Source of the DNA: Mucilaginibacter lappiensis
GTDB taxonomy: Bacteria > Bacteroidota > Bacteroidia > Sphingobacteriales > Sphingobacteriaceae
Assembly (NCBI RefSeq): GCF_900155965.1
Contig: NZ_FTMG01000004.1
Span: 248,001-312,000 of the forward strand
Length of the DNA: 64,000 nt
Reading direction: 5' to 3'
Positions 25,947 to 34,618 of this stretch are shown in pieces. Position 1 is the first letter of the stretch. Each line of letters opens with the position of its first letter. The notes beneath the pieces are model-generated. The model was not told where the DNA came from. It saw only the letters and a program-made list of their open reading frames with translations, and made no database searches. The position numbers and the translations under genes are program-made.

Positions 25947-27350
25947 ATGAGAGTATATAAATTTGAGGCGTTCACTTCCGACATTGTGAAAAATATTCGC
26001 GACGGAGTTTATAAGCCTGGTCATAAATTGCCCTCTGTTCGGGATCTGAAAAAGCAATATCATACCAGCATTAGTACTATTCAAAGTGGCTATGAGCATT
26101 TAATTATATTGGGCCTAGTCATTAGTATTCCTAAATCAGGCTATTATGTAGCAACGCTATCAAACCCAAAGAAAGAAAACATTTTACAAAACACGCCTGT
26201 AGTCAGGGATGCCATTTTTGAAAAGAATGTTGAACTAATAACCTCGTCCCGGGGCAGAAAAAAGTTGATAGAGTTTAATGTGGCCACGCCAGGCGATCTT
26301 ATTATTTCTCAGAAGCTATTATTGAGAACCATGCAGCAAATTATAAGAGAAAAAGGAGCAGGTTTGTTAAGATACTACCCTACCAATGGATCCGAAGATT
26401 TAAAAACCAATATTATAAAACATGCTGCCGGGTATCAGACCCGGATCAACCCACAGGAATTACTGATTACCGACGGCGCATTACAGGCGCTTTATATCGC
26501 GCTCTCTGCGGTATGTGATGCAGGCGATGTAGTTGCTGTAGAAAGTCCTTGTGTTTTTTCTATATTGGAGGTTATCAGGGTACTTCATCTCAAAGTGATA
26601 GAAGTCCCGGTAGATTTGATGAACGGCTTTGATGCTGACTTTTTTAAAAAAGCCTGTCAGAAAAACAAAATAAAAGCGGTTATCATTACGCCAAACTTTC
26701 ATAACCCTACGGGCATATTACTTTCTGATGAAGTTAAAAGGGAGTTGGTTAAAGTAATACAGCAACACAATGTCGCTGTTATTGAAAATGACATCTATGG
26801 CGATTTAAACTTTAGCGGAAATCGCCCGTCTACGCTGCGAAGCTATGACGATAGTGGTTTAGTGATGACCTACTCATCATACGCCAAAACTCTTGCCCCA
26901 GGCATCCGTTTGGGCTGGCTAGCTGCGGGCAAATTCCTGAAGCAGGCAGAACAAATTAAATTTTCCATGGGTAGTACAGTTTCACCCATTTACCAGGAAA
27001 CGGTTAATCGTTTATTAGATACCAATAGTTATGACCGGCATATCCGGGCTTTCAGGATGCAGCTGGCAAAAAACGCGCATTTTACCATCAATCTTTTATC
27101 AACGCATTTTCCTCAAGGTACTTTCATTGTACCGCCTGCAGGTGGTTATAACATATGGGTAAAAATGCCCGGTCATGTAGATATGAATAATTTTTACAAT
27201 CAGTGCGAAAGAATTGGTGTTAAATTTACGCCTGGCTATATTTTTTCTTTTTCGGCCATGTTTGCCAGTAATTTCAGAATTGTATTCGCAGATAAATATT
27301 CTTCGTTAAAAATCAAAGCACTCGAGCTCATGGGCGAAGCTGTATCATAG
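25947..27350 (+). CDS. MocR/GabR-type PLP-dependent transcriptional regulator
   Basis: An N-terminal GntR winged helix-turn-helix (about residues 5-75, with GHKLPSVRDLKKQY) is joined to a fold-type I aminotransferase domain (about 105-467). PLP-site residues are visible: Asn253 in TPNFHNPTG, Asp282-Tyr284 in NDIYGDL and Schiff-base Lys314 in SSYAKTLAPGIRLGW. MocR proteins use PLP or its adducts as effector and usually regulate divergent or adjacent metabolic or export genes. Here the GNAT and MFS genes follow on the same strand. The shared operator-like repeats suggest autoregulation and control of those two genes. Confidence 0.93.
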   Translation: MRVYKFEAFTSDIVKNIRDGVYKPGHKLPSVRDLKKQYHTSISTIQSGYEHLIILGLVISIPKSGYYVATLSNPKKENILQNTPVVRDAIFEKNVELITSSRGRKKLIEFNVATPGDLIISQKLLLRTMQQIIREKGAGLLRYYPTNGSEDLKTNIIKHAAGYQTRINPQELLITDGALQALYIALSAVCDAGDVVAVESPCVFSILEVIRVLHLKVIEVPVDLMNGFDADFFKKACQKNKIKAVIITPNFHNPTGILLSDEVKRELVKVIQQHNVAVIENDIYGDLNFSGNRPSTLRSYDDSGLVMTYSSYAKTLAPGIRLGWLAAGKFLKQAEQIKFSMGSTVSPIYQETVNRLLDTNSYDRHIRAFRMQLAKNAHFTINLLSTHFPQGTFIVPPAGGYNIWVKMPGHVDMNNFYNQCERIGVKFTPGYIFSFSAMFASNFRIVFADKYSSLKIKALELMGEAVS

Positions 27351-27353
27351 TAA

Positions 27354-27390
27354 CTGTACCGATTATTTTTACATAATCTGTATCTGTACC
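27354..27390 (+). promoter_or_regulatory. Two direct CTGTACC operator-like sites, 30-bp period
   Basis: CTGTACCGATTA (from 27354) and CTGTACCGACTA (from 27384) are direct repeats exactly 30 bp apart, upstream of the acetyltransferase gene. They are the reverse complement of the sites before the MocR gene. The second covers the expected -33 region of the promoter at 27408, while the first lies further upstream, so activation is possible. Confidence 0.6.
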
Positions 27391-27407
27391 GACTATGTAA
27401 TAGGGTT

Positions 27408-27415
27408 TACTTTTG
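27408..27415 (+). promoter_or_regulatory. -7 box before the acetyltransferase gene
   Basis: TACTTTTG matches TAnnTTTG, 19 bp before the start at 27434. No clear -33 TTG is present; the position is occupied by the second CTGTACC site. Confidence 0.45.
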
Positions 27416-27433
27416 GCACCATAAAATGTCAAA

Positions 27434-27955
27434 ATGAATTCAAAAATCATAACCAAATTTACCATTGCTACACAGCAGGGCATGGATGCATTATTGTACC
27501 TCACCCAAACTATTGCCAGGGAAATTTTTTTGCCCCTGCTCCCACAAGAACAGGTTGAAAATTATCTTTCTGGAAACTTTAATGAAAAGGCGCTGATGGT
27601 AGAAGTTAACAGTATGTCCAATCAGTGGCTGGTTGTTTATGCAAACGATAAACCAGCAGGTTTTGCCCGGATTACTTCTAAAGGAGAAAGACCAAAAGTT
27701 ATAGCGCAAAAGCGCGTTATCCGGATTGCTGATTTTGGTATCATTAAAGAATATACCGATCCTGCTATCAGGCAATCATTATTTGATAAATGTTTATCCG
27801 TTTGTAAACCATACGAAGCCATTTGGATCAATGAATATGTAGAAAATCCCTTCATTAGTCTTTTTGAATCGGAAGGTTTTACCAAACAGGATGGAAAATC
27901 CAAACTGGACAAACTCCCGCTACAGTCCGTTTGTCTGATAAAATTCCTCTCCTAA
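27434..27955 (+). CDS. GNAT-family N-acetyltransferase
   Basis: This 173-residue protein has the GNAT layout. The acetyl-CoA strand region reads VIRIADFGIIKEY, followed by an acidic/helical segment and a C-terminal strand (WINEYVENPFISLFESEGFTKQ), where the 'NP.....F.ESEGF' shape is typical of the family's last motif. The pyrophosphate loop R/QxxGxG/A is not canonical, so assignment rests on overall pattern. It lies 83 bp behind the MocR gene and 84 bp before the MFS gene. It probably modifies a small amine or drug that the MFS protein also handles; substrate unknown. Confidence 0.75.
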   Translation: MNSKIITKFTIATQQGMDALLYLTQTIAREIFLPLLPQEQVENYLSGNFNEKALMVEVNSMSNQWLVVYANDKPAGFARITSKGERPKVIAQKRVIRIADFGIIKEYTDPAIRQSLFDKCLSVCKPYEAIWINEYVENPFISLFESEGFTKQDGKSKLDKLPLQSVCLIKFLS

Positions 27956-28039
27956 AAAACGATCAGCAGCTTTCGTCATGCCTTTTATACCGGTAAAAGC
28001 AAAGCGATTTTTATCCCTATGGAATGAAAAACCATATTT

Positions 28040-29293
28040 ATGGAAAGCTTTTGCCTACCTCCTTCTCAAAATATATCAAAAATGAAATCAGATCAACAGC
28101 TAACCGCTAATCCCCCATCAATTACAAATATTATTGCACCACCAATGTTCCTGGTAGTTATTTTATCATTGGGAACTTTCATTATTTTCTTTCAGGGATT
28201 TATGGTCGCACCCATTTTGCCTGGTCTGGCCATGTTGTTTCACGTGTCTGTGCGTCACGTAAGTTTTATTGAACCTGCTTACTTATTGGGGTATGGTTTA
28301 GTAACCTTAGTTTACGCGCCATTATCTGATAAATACGGCAGGTTTCCAATTATACTATTTTCATTGAGTTGTTTTATCGTGTTGACTGCCTGCACGGGCT
28401 TTTGCCACTCCATCACACAGATGATTATACTTCGATTATTGACCGGTTTTGGTGCGGGAGGTGTGGCTCCAATTACCATTGGATGGATTGGCGATAATTT
28501 CCCGTATGAAAAGCGTGGCCACGCTTTAGGTGTTTTTTTCGGGTTTATGGCTGGGGGAATGGCATTTGGCTCCAGCGCAGGCGCGTTGCTTACCGCTCAG
28601 TTAGGCTGGCAAATGATGTTTTGGGTTGCAGCAGCTGTAGGCGCTTGCGTTTTATTAGTGTTGATTATTAACGGAAAATATTTCTTATATAGAGATGCTA
28701 AACACGCCGGCGGCTTCCGTGTTATGTACCAATCGCTTAAAGAGATCTTTTTTCTGCCCCGAGGCTGGAGAACTTATCTTTTTGTACTGTTCAACGGCAT
28801 GTTTCATAGTGGGGTTTTCGCCTGGACTGGCTATTTCTTTTACAAAAATTATCATCTTAATGAGCGGGAAATTGGCCTCGCGTTAATGGGATATGGGATA
28901 CCCGGATTGTTATTCGGGCCTGTGCTGGGCAAGCTTGCCGACAAATTTGGACGCAATAAAATTATCCCCATCGGAATTTTAGTGGGGGCTCTGTCTGCAC
29001 TATCATTGAGTATTAACTATTCACTGGTTATATCCTGTATTTCTATCGCGACTTTATCCTTAGGCTTTGATTTAACCCAACCTTTATATGCTGCCATTAT
29101 TACCACACTTTCACCCAAAAAGGGAGCAGCCACTGGTTTATTCGCCTTTTTCCTTTTCATGGGATATGGCTTGGGAAGCCTGGTTTTTAGCCTGATTGTA
29201 AATATCGGGCTGAATCAAACCTTTAGGTTATTTGGAATAGTTGCCGTTGTTGTTGCCGGTATTGCTATAAGCAATTTTAAAGAGGAAAAATAA
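28040..29293 (+). CDS. MFS transporter, drug-efflux type
   Basis: A major facilitator with about 12 TM segments. The loop 2-3 motif A is recognisable (PLSDKYGRFPIILFSL), and the equivalent loop 8-9 motif reads GKLADKFGRNKIIPIG. TM4-5 contains the GAGGVAPITIGWIGDNFP antiporter-like region. ATG at 28040 is the longest start. ATG at 28082 (MKSDQQLTAN) would remove 14 residues and is equally plausible, as neither has a ribosome site. It is probably co-transcribed with the acetyltransferase and under the MocR regulator. Export of a small, perhaps amine-containing, compound is an inference. Confidence 0.9.
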   Translation: MESFCLPPSQNISKMKSDQQLTANPPSITNIIAPPMFLVVILSLGTFIIFFQGFMVAPILPGLAMLFHVSVRHVSFIEPAYLLGYGLVTLVYAPLSDKYGRFPIILFSLSCFIVLTACTGFCHSITQMIILRLLTGFGAGGVAPITIGWIGDNFPYEKRGHALGVFFGFMAGGMAFGSSAGALLTAQLGWQMMFWVAAAVGACVLLVLIINGKYFLYRDAKHAGGFRVMYQSLKEIFFLPRGWRTYLFVLFNGMFHSGVFAWTGYFFYKNYHLNEREIGLALMGYGIPGLLFGPVLGKLADKFGRNKIIPIGILVGALSALSLSINYSLVISCISIATLSLGFDLTQPLYAAIITTLSPKKGAATGLFAFFLFMGYGLGSLVFSLIVNIGLNQTFRLFGIVAVVVAGIAISNFKEEK

Positions 29294-29362
29294 GAGAGTA
29301 AGATTTTAAGGAAGCGGAAGGTAAATGACCATCTTTTATTTCTTCTAAACACATATGGGTTC

Positions 29363-29376
29363 CGGTCAAGTGACCG
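29363..29376. promoter_or_regulatory. Perfect palindrome CGGTCA-AG-TGACCG over the FMN reductase promoter
   Basis: A 6-bp perfect dyad with a 2-bp centre spans the expected -33 position of the TATCTTTG promoter. This is a typical repressor-site placement. The cognate regulator is not known. Confidence 0.5.
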
Positions 29377-29392
29377 CTATAAAAAGAACGAC

Positions 29393-29400
29393 TATCTTTG
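29393..29400 (+). promoter_or_regulatory. -7 box of the FMN reductase gene
   Basis: TATCTTTG matches the TAnnTTTG consensus exactly, 25 bp before the start at 29426. Confidence 0.6.
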
Positions 29401-29425
29401 AGTCGAGCACATATAGAATATTATA

Positions 29426-30004
29426 ATGAACAAACCATTTAAAACAGATGATACGCCCATTTTAAAAGGAACACGGATACTTGCCATTTCTGGTAGTCTG
29501 CGCTTTGGTTCATCAAACCATCACATTTTAAAATACCTGGCCACCCAGGTTCCTGCCGATGTTAACTTTACTATATACGATGAACTGGCTCTCATACCAC
29601 CTTTTGATCCGGGTTTGGATAATGATAGTCCGCCAGAACCCGTGGCAAACCTGCGTGAGCTTTTAGCAGCTGTTGATGGCGTGATTATTTGCACGCCAGA
29701 ATATGCCTTTGGTGTACCCGGTCAGCTCAAAAATATGTTGGATTGGCTGGTATCCAGCAGTTCGTTGGTCAAAAAACCCGTAGCACTCATCACCGCCTCC
29801 TTAGGCGGCGAACATGCTCATGCTTCGCTCCTGCTTACACTGGGTGCACTAAACAGTAGTGTTATTGACGGCGCTACGCTGGTTATTTCTTTTATACGTT
29901 CTAAAATAAACGCGGAGGGGCATATTATCCATCAAGGAACCGAGGAGAGCTTAAAAATAGTACTACATAATTTTTTAACTTTAGTGACAGATTCACCTCA
30001 ATAA
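29426..30004 (+). CDS. NADPH-dependent FMN reductase family protein
   Basis: A flavodoxin-like fold of 192 residues. The FMN phosphate loop reads ISGSLRFGSSNHHIL (about 20-34). The central segment IICTPEYAFGVPGQLKNMLDWL (about 92-113) matches the family's TPEYxxxxPGxLKNxxDWL signature, and a later loop reads ITASLGGEHAH. It reduces FMN or quinones with NAD(P)H in the cytoplasm. The promoter region has a palindrome, suggesting induction. The secreted thioredoxin-like gene starts 9 bp after its stop, so the two are probably one operon and a redox-stress role is plausible. Confidence 0.9.
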   Translation: MNKPFKTDDTPILKGTRILAISGSLRFGSSNHHILKYLATQVPADVNFTIYDELALIPPFDPGLDNDSPPEPVANLRELLAAVDGVIICTPEYAFGVPGQLKNMLDWLVSSSSLVKKPVALITASLGGEHAHASLLLTLGALNSSVIDGATLVISFIRSKINAEGHIIHQGTEESLKIVLHNFLTLVTDSPQ

Positions 30005-30013
30005 TTTAGGCCC

Positions 30014-30592
30014 ATGAAAAAGATCATTTTGTTATTCTTTGCACTGGCGATTGGACTTAACAGTCGCGCACAAACAACTAATCCATCTGCCGATGAAGTA
30101 TTAAAACAGGCTTACACACAGGCTGCCAAAGAGCATAAAAAGGTAATGTTGATATTTCATGCTTCCTGGTGCAGTTGGTGTAAGAAAATGGAGGCTTCAC
30201 TGAATGATCCATCGTGCAAACAAATGATCGATAACAACTATGTGATTACTACGTTGGACGTACTGGAACAACCGGCCAAGAAGAACCTGGAAAACCCGGG
30301 ATCGACAGAAGCTTTAGCAAAGTTTCATGGTGAAAAAGCGGGATTACCATTTTGGTTGATACTGGATGACAAAGGAAAGGTCTTGGGCGATAGCCAGGTA
30401 AGACCAAAAGGTGCTTCGCTGGATACCTATGGCGATAATGTGGGCTGCCCGGCCAGTGAAAGTGAGGTAACTTATTTTGTTCAGCTGTTAAAATCAACCT
30501 CTAAACTAAGTGATGCTGATTTGGCTGTTATCGGCAAACGTTTTGCCCTAAACCAACCTGCCCCGGCATCAAAGCCAGCAGGTACAAATTAA
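30014..30592 (+). CDS. Secreted thioredoxin-fold protein (CxxC)
   Basis: A signal peptide (MKKIILLFFALAIGLNSRAQ) precedes a thioredoxin-like domain with the active site WCSWC (Cys53, Cys56) and the motif GLPFWLILDDKGKVL in the cis-Pro region (about 113-127). At 192 residues it resembles the periplasmic 'thioredoxin family protein' group (DUF899/DsbD-gamma-like), probably a disulfide reductase or isomerase. It is coupled to the FMN reductase gene by a 9-bp gap. A short GGGCAT/ATGCCC hairpin (30612-30629) lies after the stop. Confidence 0.85.
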   Translation: MKKIILLFFALAIGLNSRAQTTNPSADEVLKQAYTQAAKEHKKVMLIFHASWCSWCKKMEASLNDPSCKQMIDNNYVITTLDVLEQPAKKNLENPGSTEALAKFHGEKAGLPFWLILDDKGKVLGDSQVRPKGASLDTYGDNVGCPASESEVTYFVQLLKSTSKLSDADLAVIGKRFALNQPAPASKPAGTN

Positions 30593-30617
30593 ACTTTTAA
30601 CCGATACAAATGGGCAT

Positions 30618-30907
30618 TTGATGATGCCCCGGAATTTTCGTATCTTTATATCATTAGCAGCCCGACTCTCTTTTATTCAGAGAGCCGGGCTGTTTAGTTA
30701 AAGGGCAAAAGGGCTTAAAAACCGATCATTTGGTATGTAGTTATTTAATAGTCAATATTTTAATACTTTTTAAACCTTTCAAAACGCTTCAAAAATTTGT
30801 TAAAAAGTGTTAAAATCGATGGTTTGGGGTCAAATTCCGGGGTGTTTTTAAGTGATTTTGATCATTTTTTGACCAAAAAAGTGTTAAAATTTAAGGTTTA
30901 AAAAGTT
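30618..30907 (+). ncRNA. 290-nt non-coding element, copy 1 (upstream of htpG)
   Basis: A promoter (TTG 30618-30620, 20-bp spacer, TATCTTTA 30641-30648) is followed 10 bp later by a 14-bp hairpin (30658-30671 with 30679-30692, one A-C mismatch). An AT-rich tail contains repeated GTGTTAAAAT. The segment aligns without any gap to the minus strand of 39726-39437. The 100 nt at 30719-30818 are identical at 91 positions to 39625-39526. No open frame is conserved. TGTTAAAATTT (30882-30892) can pair with AAATTTTAACA (30917-30927), then TTTT. It lies about 140 bp before htpG in the same direction, so it may be a free small RNA or a long 5' leader. Confidence 0.6.
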
Positions 30908-31047
30908 CCTGATTCAAAATTTTAACATTTTGTAGGGCGACATATCTTCAAAATTCTTTACTGACAATTTGACAACATCACCATCTTTGGAACAGGCATT
31001 GATGGTTACAGATCGAAAATCATATTAAATCAATCATATAAAATATT

Positions 31048-32931
31048 ATGCAAGAAAAAGGCAGTATTTCGATTCACACCGAGAACATTTTTCCGATCAT
31101 TAAAAAATTCCTTTACTCTGATAATGAGATATTTTTACGCGAGCTGGTATCAAATGCGGTAGATGCTACCCAAAAGATCAAACGCCTGGCCTCCCTGGGC
31201 CAATACACCGGCGAACTGGGCGATCTGCGCGTTGAAGTAGCTTTTGATGCAGACAAAAAAACCATCACCATATCAGATAACGGCCTGGGTATGACCGCCG
31301 AAGAGATCAAGAAATACATTAACCAGATCGCGTTTTCGGGCGCTACTGAGTTCATGGAGAAATTCAAAGAAGCTAAAGACGCCAATGAAATCATCGGTCG
31401 TTTTGGTTTAGGCTTCTACTCGGCCTTCATGGTAGCTGACAAGGTTGAAATTCAGACACTTTCCTACCAGGACGGCGCCGAACCTGCTTACTGGGTTTGC
31501 GATGGCAGTACCGAGTTTGAAATTGGTGAAGGCTTACTGGAAGAACGCGGTACCGAGATCACCCTGTATATCAACAGCGAATCGGAAGAGTTTTTGAATG
31601 AACACAAGCTTCAGGAGATACTGGACAAATACTGTAAGTTTTTACCTGTACCTATTAAATTCGGTACCAAAACCGACCGTGAAGAAGATGGCGTGGATGA
31701 AGAAGGCAAACCAAAATACATTGAGGTTCAGCATGATAACATCATCAATGAAACTAATCCTATCTGGACAAAAGCACCTTCAGAATTAAAAGATGAGGAT
31801 TATCTTAACTTCTACAAAACGCTTTACCCCTTCAGTGAGGACCCGTTGTTCTGGATACACCTCAATGTAGATTATCCATTCAACCTGACCGGCGTATTGT
31901 ACTTCCCTAAACTGAAAAATGACTTTGAGGTTCAGAAAAACAAGATCAAACTATTTAGTCGCCAGGTATTTATTACCGATGAGGTAAAAGATATTGTACC
32001 TGAGTTCCTGATGCTGCTTCATGGTGTTATTGATTCACCAGATATCCCACTTAACGTATCACGCAGCTTTTTACAGGCCGACAGCAACGTTAAAAAGATC
32101 AACAGCTATATCACTAAAAAAGTAGCTGATAAGTTGTCAGAACTGTTTAAAACCGACCGTAAAGCTTACGAAGAAAAATGGACAGACATTGGTTTGTTCG
32201 TAAAATATGGTATGGTGAGCGAAGACAAGTTTTATGACAAAGCCAAAGACTTTGTTTTGGTGACCAATACCAAGAGCGAGAACTTCACCCTGCCCGAATA
32301 TAAAGATAAGGTAGAAGCGGTACAAACCGACAAGGACGGTCAGCTGGTTTACATTTACACCAATGACCCGGCTAAACAGGATGCCTTTATCCAATCGGCC
32401 GGTAAAAAAGGTTATGATGTACTGGTCATGAACTCTCCTATCGACAATCATTTCATCAGTCAGCTGGAGCAGAAACTGGATAAAACATCACTGAAACGCG
32501 TTGATGCTGATGTTGCCGATAAGCTGATCAAAAAAGATGATGCACCTGAAATTGTTTTAACCGAAGAACAATCTACCAAGGTAAAAGATATCTTTAATAA
32601 AGCTATTAATAAACCTGCGTATAATGTTCAAATAGAAAGCCTTAACCCGGATGAGTTGCCTGTAACCGTTACTATGGACGAGTTTATGCGCCGTATGAAA
32701 GATATGGCAGCTATGGGTGGCGGTATGAGTTTTTACGGCAATATGCCCGACAATTATAAAGTGATTGTGAATGGTAACCATAAATTGATCAACCGTATAT
32801 TACAGGAAGAAAGTGAGGATACCCAGGCACAGTTATCAAAACAAGCTTTTGATTTAGCCCTGCTTTCTCAAGGTTTATTGACCGGTGCTGAGCTTACCGA
32901 GTTCGTAAATCGCAGTGTAAATTTGATATAA
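31048..32931 (+). CDS. htpG: Molecular chaperone HtpG (Hsp90)
   Basis: The 627-residue protein is the usual bacterial Hsp90 length (about 620-630). The N-terminal GHKL ATPase shows FLRELVSNAVDAT (Asn/Asp of the nucleotide site), ISDNGLGMT and GRFGLGFYSAF. The middle domain includes LPLNVSRS-type RSFLQAD (here DIPLNVSRSFLQADSNVKKI). The C-terminal dimerisation segment ends NRSVNLI. It is a cytosolic ATP-dependent chaperone. It is monocistronic, with a terminator at 33014-33048. The 455-bp upstream gap contains the 290-nt element, so its transcription may start there, about 390 nt upstream, or at a nearer unresolved promoter. Confidence 0.98.
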   Translation: MQEKGSISIHTENIFPIIKKFLYSDNEIFLRELVSNAVDATQKIKRLASLGQYTGELGDLRVEVAFDADKKTITISDNGLGMTAEEIKKYINQIAFSGATEFMEKFKEAKDANEIIGRFGLGFYSAFMVADKVEIQTLSYQDGAEPAYWVCDGSTEFEIGEGLLEERGTEITLYINSESEEFLNEHKLQEILDKYCKFLPVPIKFGTKTDREEDGVDEEGKPKYIEVQHDNIINETNPIWTKAPSELKDEDYLNFYKTLYPFSEDPLFWIHLNVDYPFNLTGVLYFPKLKNDFEVQKNKIKLFSRQVFITDEVKDIVPEFLMLLHGVIDSPDIPLNVSRSFLQADSNVKKINSYITKKVADKLSELFKTDRKAYEEKWTDIGLFVKYGMVSEDKFYDKAKDFVLVTNTKSENFTLPEYKDKVEAVQTDKDGQLVYIYTNDPAKQDAFIQSAGKKGYDVLVMNSPIDNHFISQLEQKLDKTSLKRVDADVADKLIKKDDAPEIVLTEEQSTKVKDIFNKAINKPAYNVQIESLNPDELPVTVTMDEFMRRMKDMAAMGGGMSFYGNMPDNYKVIVNGNHKLINRILQEESEDTQAQLSKQAFDLALLSQGLLTGAELTEFVNRSVNLI

Positions 32932-33013
32932 TTTATAAGTAGTTGATTGATTTAGATTAGGTTATGTTCTTTTAAAACTTAATTTAACCATTCACTCAAT
33001 CAACTAAAACATA

Positions 33014-33048
33014 AGCCATTCGTATAAAACGGATGGCTTTTTATTTTT
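33014..33048 (+). terminator. Terminator of htpG
   Basis: AGCCATTCGT (33014-33023) pairs with ACGGATGGCT (33029-33038), with one G-T pair. TTTTATTTTT follows. Confidence 0.9.
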
Positions 33049-33106
33049 AATTATTTTAGATTTGGTGTAAACAGTTATAAATCAGCAAAAAAGAAACACG
33101 CTTAAA

Positions 33107-33718
33107 ATGTCAAAGTTCAATCCCCAATTTGATGAGTATATCGAAAAATCTGCAGATTTTGCAAAGCCAATTATGGAGTATTTACGCCAAATAATTCATG
33201 AAACATGCCCTGAAGTTGAAGAAATCATTAAATGGAGCATTCCGCATTTTGATTACAAAGGCGACATGATGTGTATCCTTGCAAGCTATAAACACCATTG
33301 CTCATTTAGCCTTTACAAAGCAGAAAATATGATCGATAGCAAAATAGTAGAGAGCGTAAAGGCGGGACAAAAGATGGGATATATGGATAAACTAAAATCG
33401 TTATCAGATCTGCCGGCAAAGGAAACATTGATAGCTTATATCAAAGAAGCTATGATTTTAAATGAAAATGGTATAAAAAAAGCAAAGCCTTTATCTGAAA
33501 AACCAAAAGTAATAGAAGTGCCTGATTATTTTACTGAAAAGCTCGCGACCAACTCCTTAGCGAAAGAAGTTTTTGAAAGTAAATCCTCATCTTTTCGAAA
33601 AGACTATTTAGTTTGGATAACAGATGCAAAAACAGAAGCCACAAGACAAAAAAGAATGGAGCAATCACTGGAATGGATAGCCGAAGGAAAAGGCAGGTTT
33701 TGGCAATATGAAAAGTAA
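33107..33718 (+). CDS. YdeI/OmpD-associated family protein with DUF1801-like domain
   Basis: A 203-residue cytoplasmic protein. The N-terminal half (about 15-115) has the DUF1801 shape: MEYLRQIIHETCPEVEEIIKWSIPHFDYKGDMMCILASYKHH. The C-terminal half (about 135-200) matches the YdeI 'bacteriocin-protection' helical domain, with FRKDYLVWITDAKTEATRQKRMEQSLEWIAEGK. No catalytic residues are evident. It is flanked by terminators on both sides (33014-33048 and 33768-33800) and so appears to be a single-gene unit. The family's role is poorly defined. Confidence 0.85.
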   Translation: MSKFNPQFDEYIEKSADFAKPIMEYLRQIIHETCPEVEEIIKWSIPHFDYKGDMMCILASYKHHCSFSLYKAENMIDSKIVESVKAGQKMGYMDKLKSLSDLPAKETLIAYIKEAMILNENGIKKAKPLSEKPKVIEVPDYFTEKLATNSLAKEVFESKSSSFRKDYLVWITDAKTEATRQKRMEQSLEWIAEGKGRFWQYEK

Positions 33719-33767
33719 GTCAATTTGATGAAAAATTAATTCGGCTTAATTCATTGAATTTGTATAC

Positions 33768-33800
33768 AATCACTCGCAAAAAACGAGTGATTTTGTTGTT
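33768..33800 (+). terminator. Terminator after the YdeI-like gene
   Basis: AATCACTCG (33768-33776) pairs perfectly with CGAGTGATT (33784-33792), loop of seven, followed by TTGTTGTT. Confidence 0.85.
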
Positions 33801-33872
33801 TAAATAATGCTTAACTTTAGTAGTAATTAAACCTAAGTATCACTTTATCGTCTAACCAATAAATACTTAATT

Positions 33873-34394
33873 ATGAAATTATTAAAGAATATATCAGCAT
33901 TGTTTTTCCTGATTTTTATCAGCATTAATATAGCTAATGCACAAAGCGCTGGTAATGACAAAAAAGCAGCCCGTGCCCTGGCTGTAAAAAACATGGTAGA
34001 GGCTCAAAACTATGTATTTAATGCCAATTATGTGATGCCAATGCGAGGCGTAGGCCGGTCGTTAACTTCTGAGTATGATCTGACCGTATCTAAGGATACC
34101 GTTGCCGCGTTTTTACCTTATTTTGGCAGGGCCTATACTGCTCCTTATAACCCTACCGAAGGCGGTATTAAGTTTACCAATACCCACTTTACTTATACTT
34201 CAAAAGCTGGTAAAAAGGGTGGTTGGAGCATTACCATAAAGCCAACCGGTAAGGACAAAAATATCAGCGACTGGCGGGATGTACAAACCTTAAGGCTTGA
34301 TATTTCTGCAGATGGCTATGCGTCATTGCAAGTAACCAGCAGTAACCGCGATCCGATCTCTTTTAATGGAACTATCGAAAAGCGCGGGAAATAA
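33873..34394 (+). CDS. DUF4251 family secreted protein
   Basis: This 173-residue protein has a signal peptide (MKLLKNISALFFLIFISINIANAQ). A mature domain opens KAARALAVKNMVEAQNYVFNANYVMPMRG and continues with FLPYFGRAYTAPYNPTEGGIKF, which is the hallmark of DUF4251 in Bacteroidota. It ends in a beta-rich segment with QVTSSNRDPISFNGTI. It is probably periplasmic or envelope-associated with unknown function. It stands alone, downstream of a terminator and convergent with the ethanolamine genes, separated from them by a long inverted repeat. Confidence 0.88.
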   Translation: MKLLKNISALFFLIFISINIANAQSAGNDKKAARALAVKNMVEAQNYVFNANYVMPMRGVGRSLTSEYDLTVSKDTVAAFLPYFGRAYTAPYNPTEGGIKFTNTHFTYTSKAGKKGGWSITIKPTGKDKNISDWRDVQTLRLDISADGYASLQVTSSNRDPISFNGTIEKRGK

Positions 34395-34473
34395 ACTTTT
34401 CCGTCTTCTCCGGGTCTTCTCTGAAGAGACAATGTAATAAATTTTGAATTTTTCGCAGACGACTCTAAGGTAT

Positions 34474-34589
34474 AAAGTGGGTTTACACATAAATCCACTA
34501 AATGACCAAGAAATAAATTTAACTATTAGATTATCAATTATATAATTAAATGTAAACCATAAAAAGTGTAAACCATGTAAACCCACTTT
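34474..34589. repeat. Long inverted repeat with iterated TGTAAACC
   Basis: AAAGTGGGTTTACA (34474-34487) and its exact 14-bp complement TGTAAACCCACTTT (34576-34589) enclose about 88 AT-rich bases. TGTAAACC occurs directly at 34551, 34567 and 34576 and inverted at 34480. It sits between the convergent DUF4251 and eutC genes. The plus-strand right arm runs into TTTTTG, so it could serve as a terminator, but the clustered octamers suggest protein binding. Confidence 0.6.
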
Positions 34590-34618
34590 TTGTCTCCTAG
34601 GGTCTTCTTTTGGTTTTC

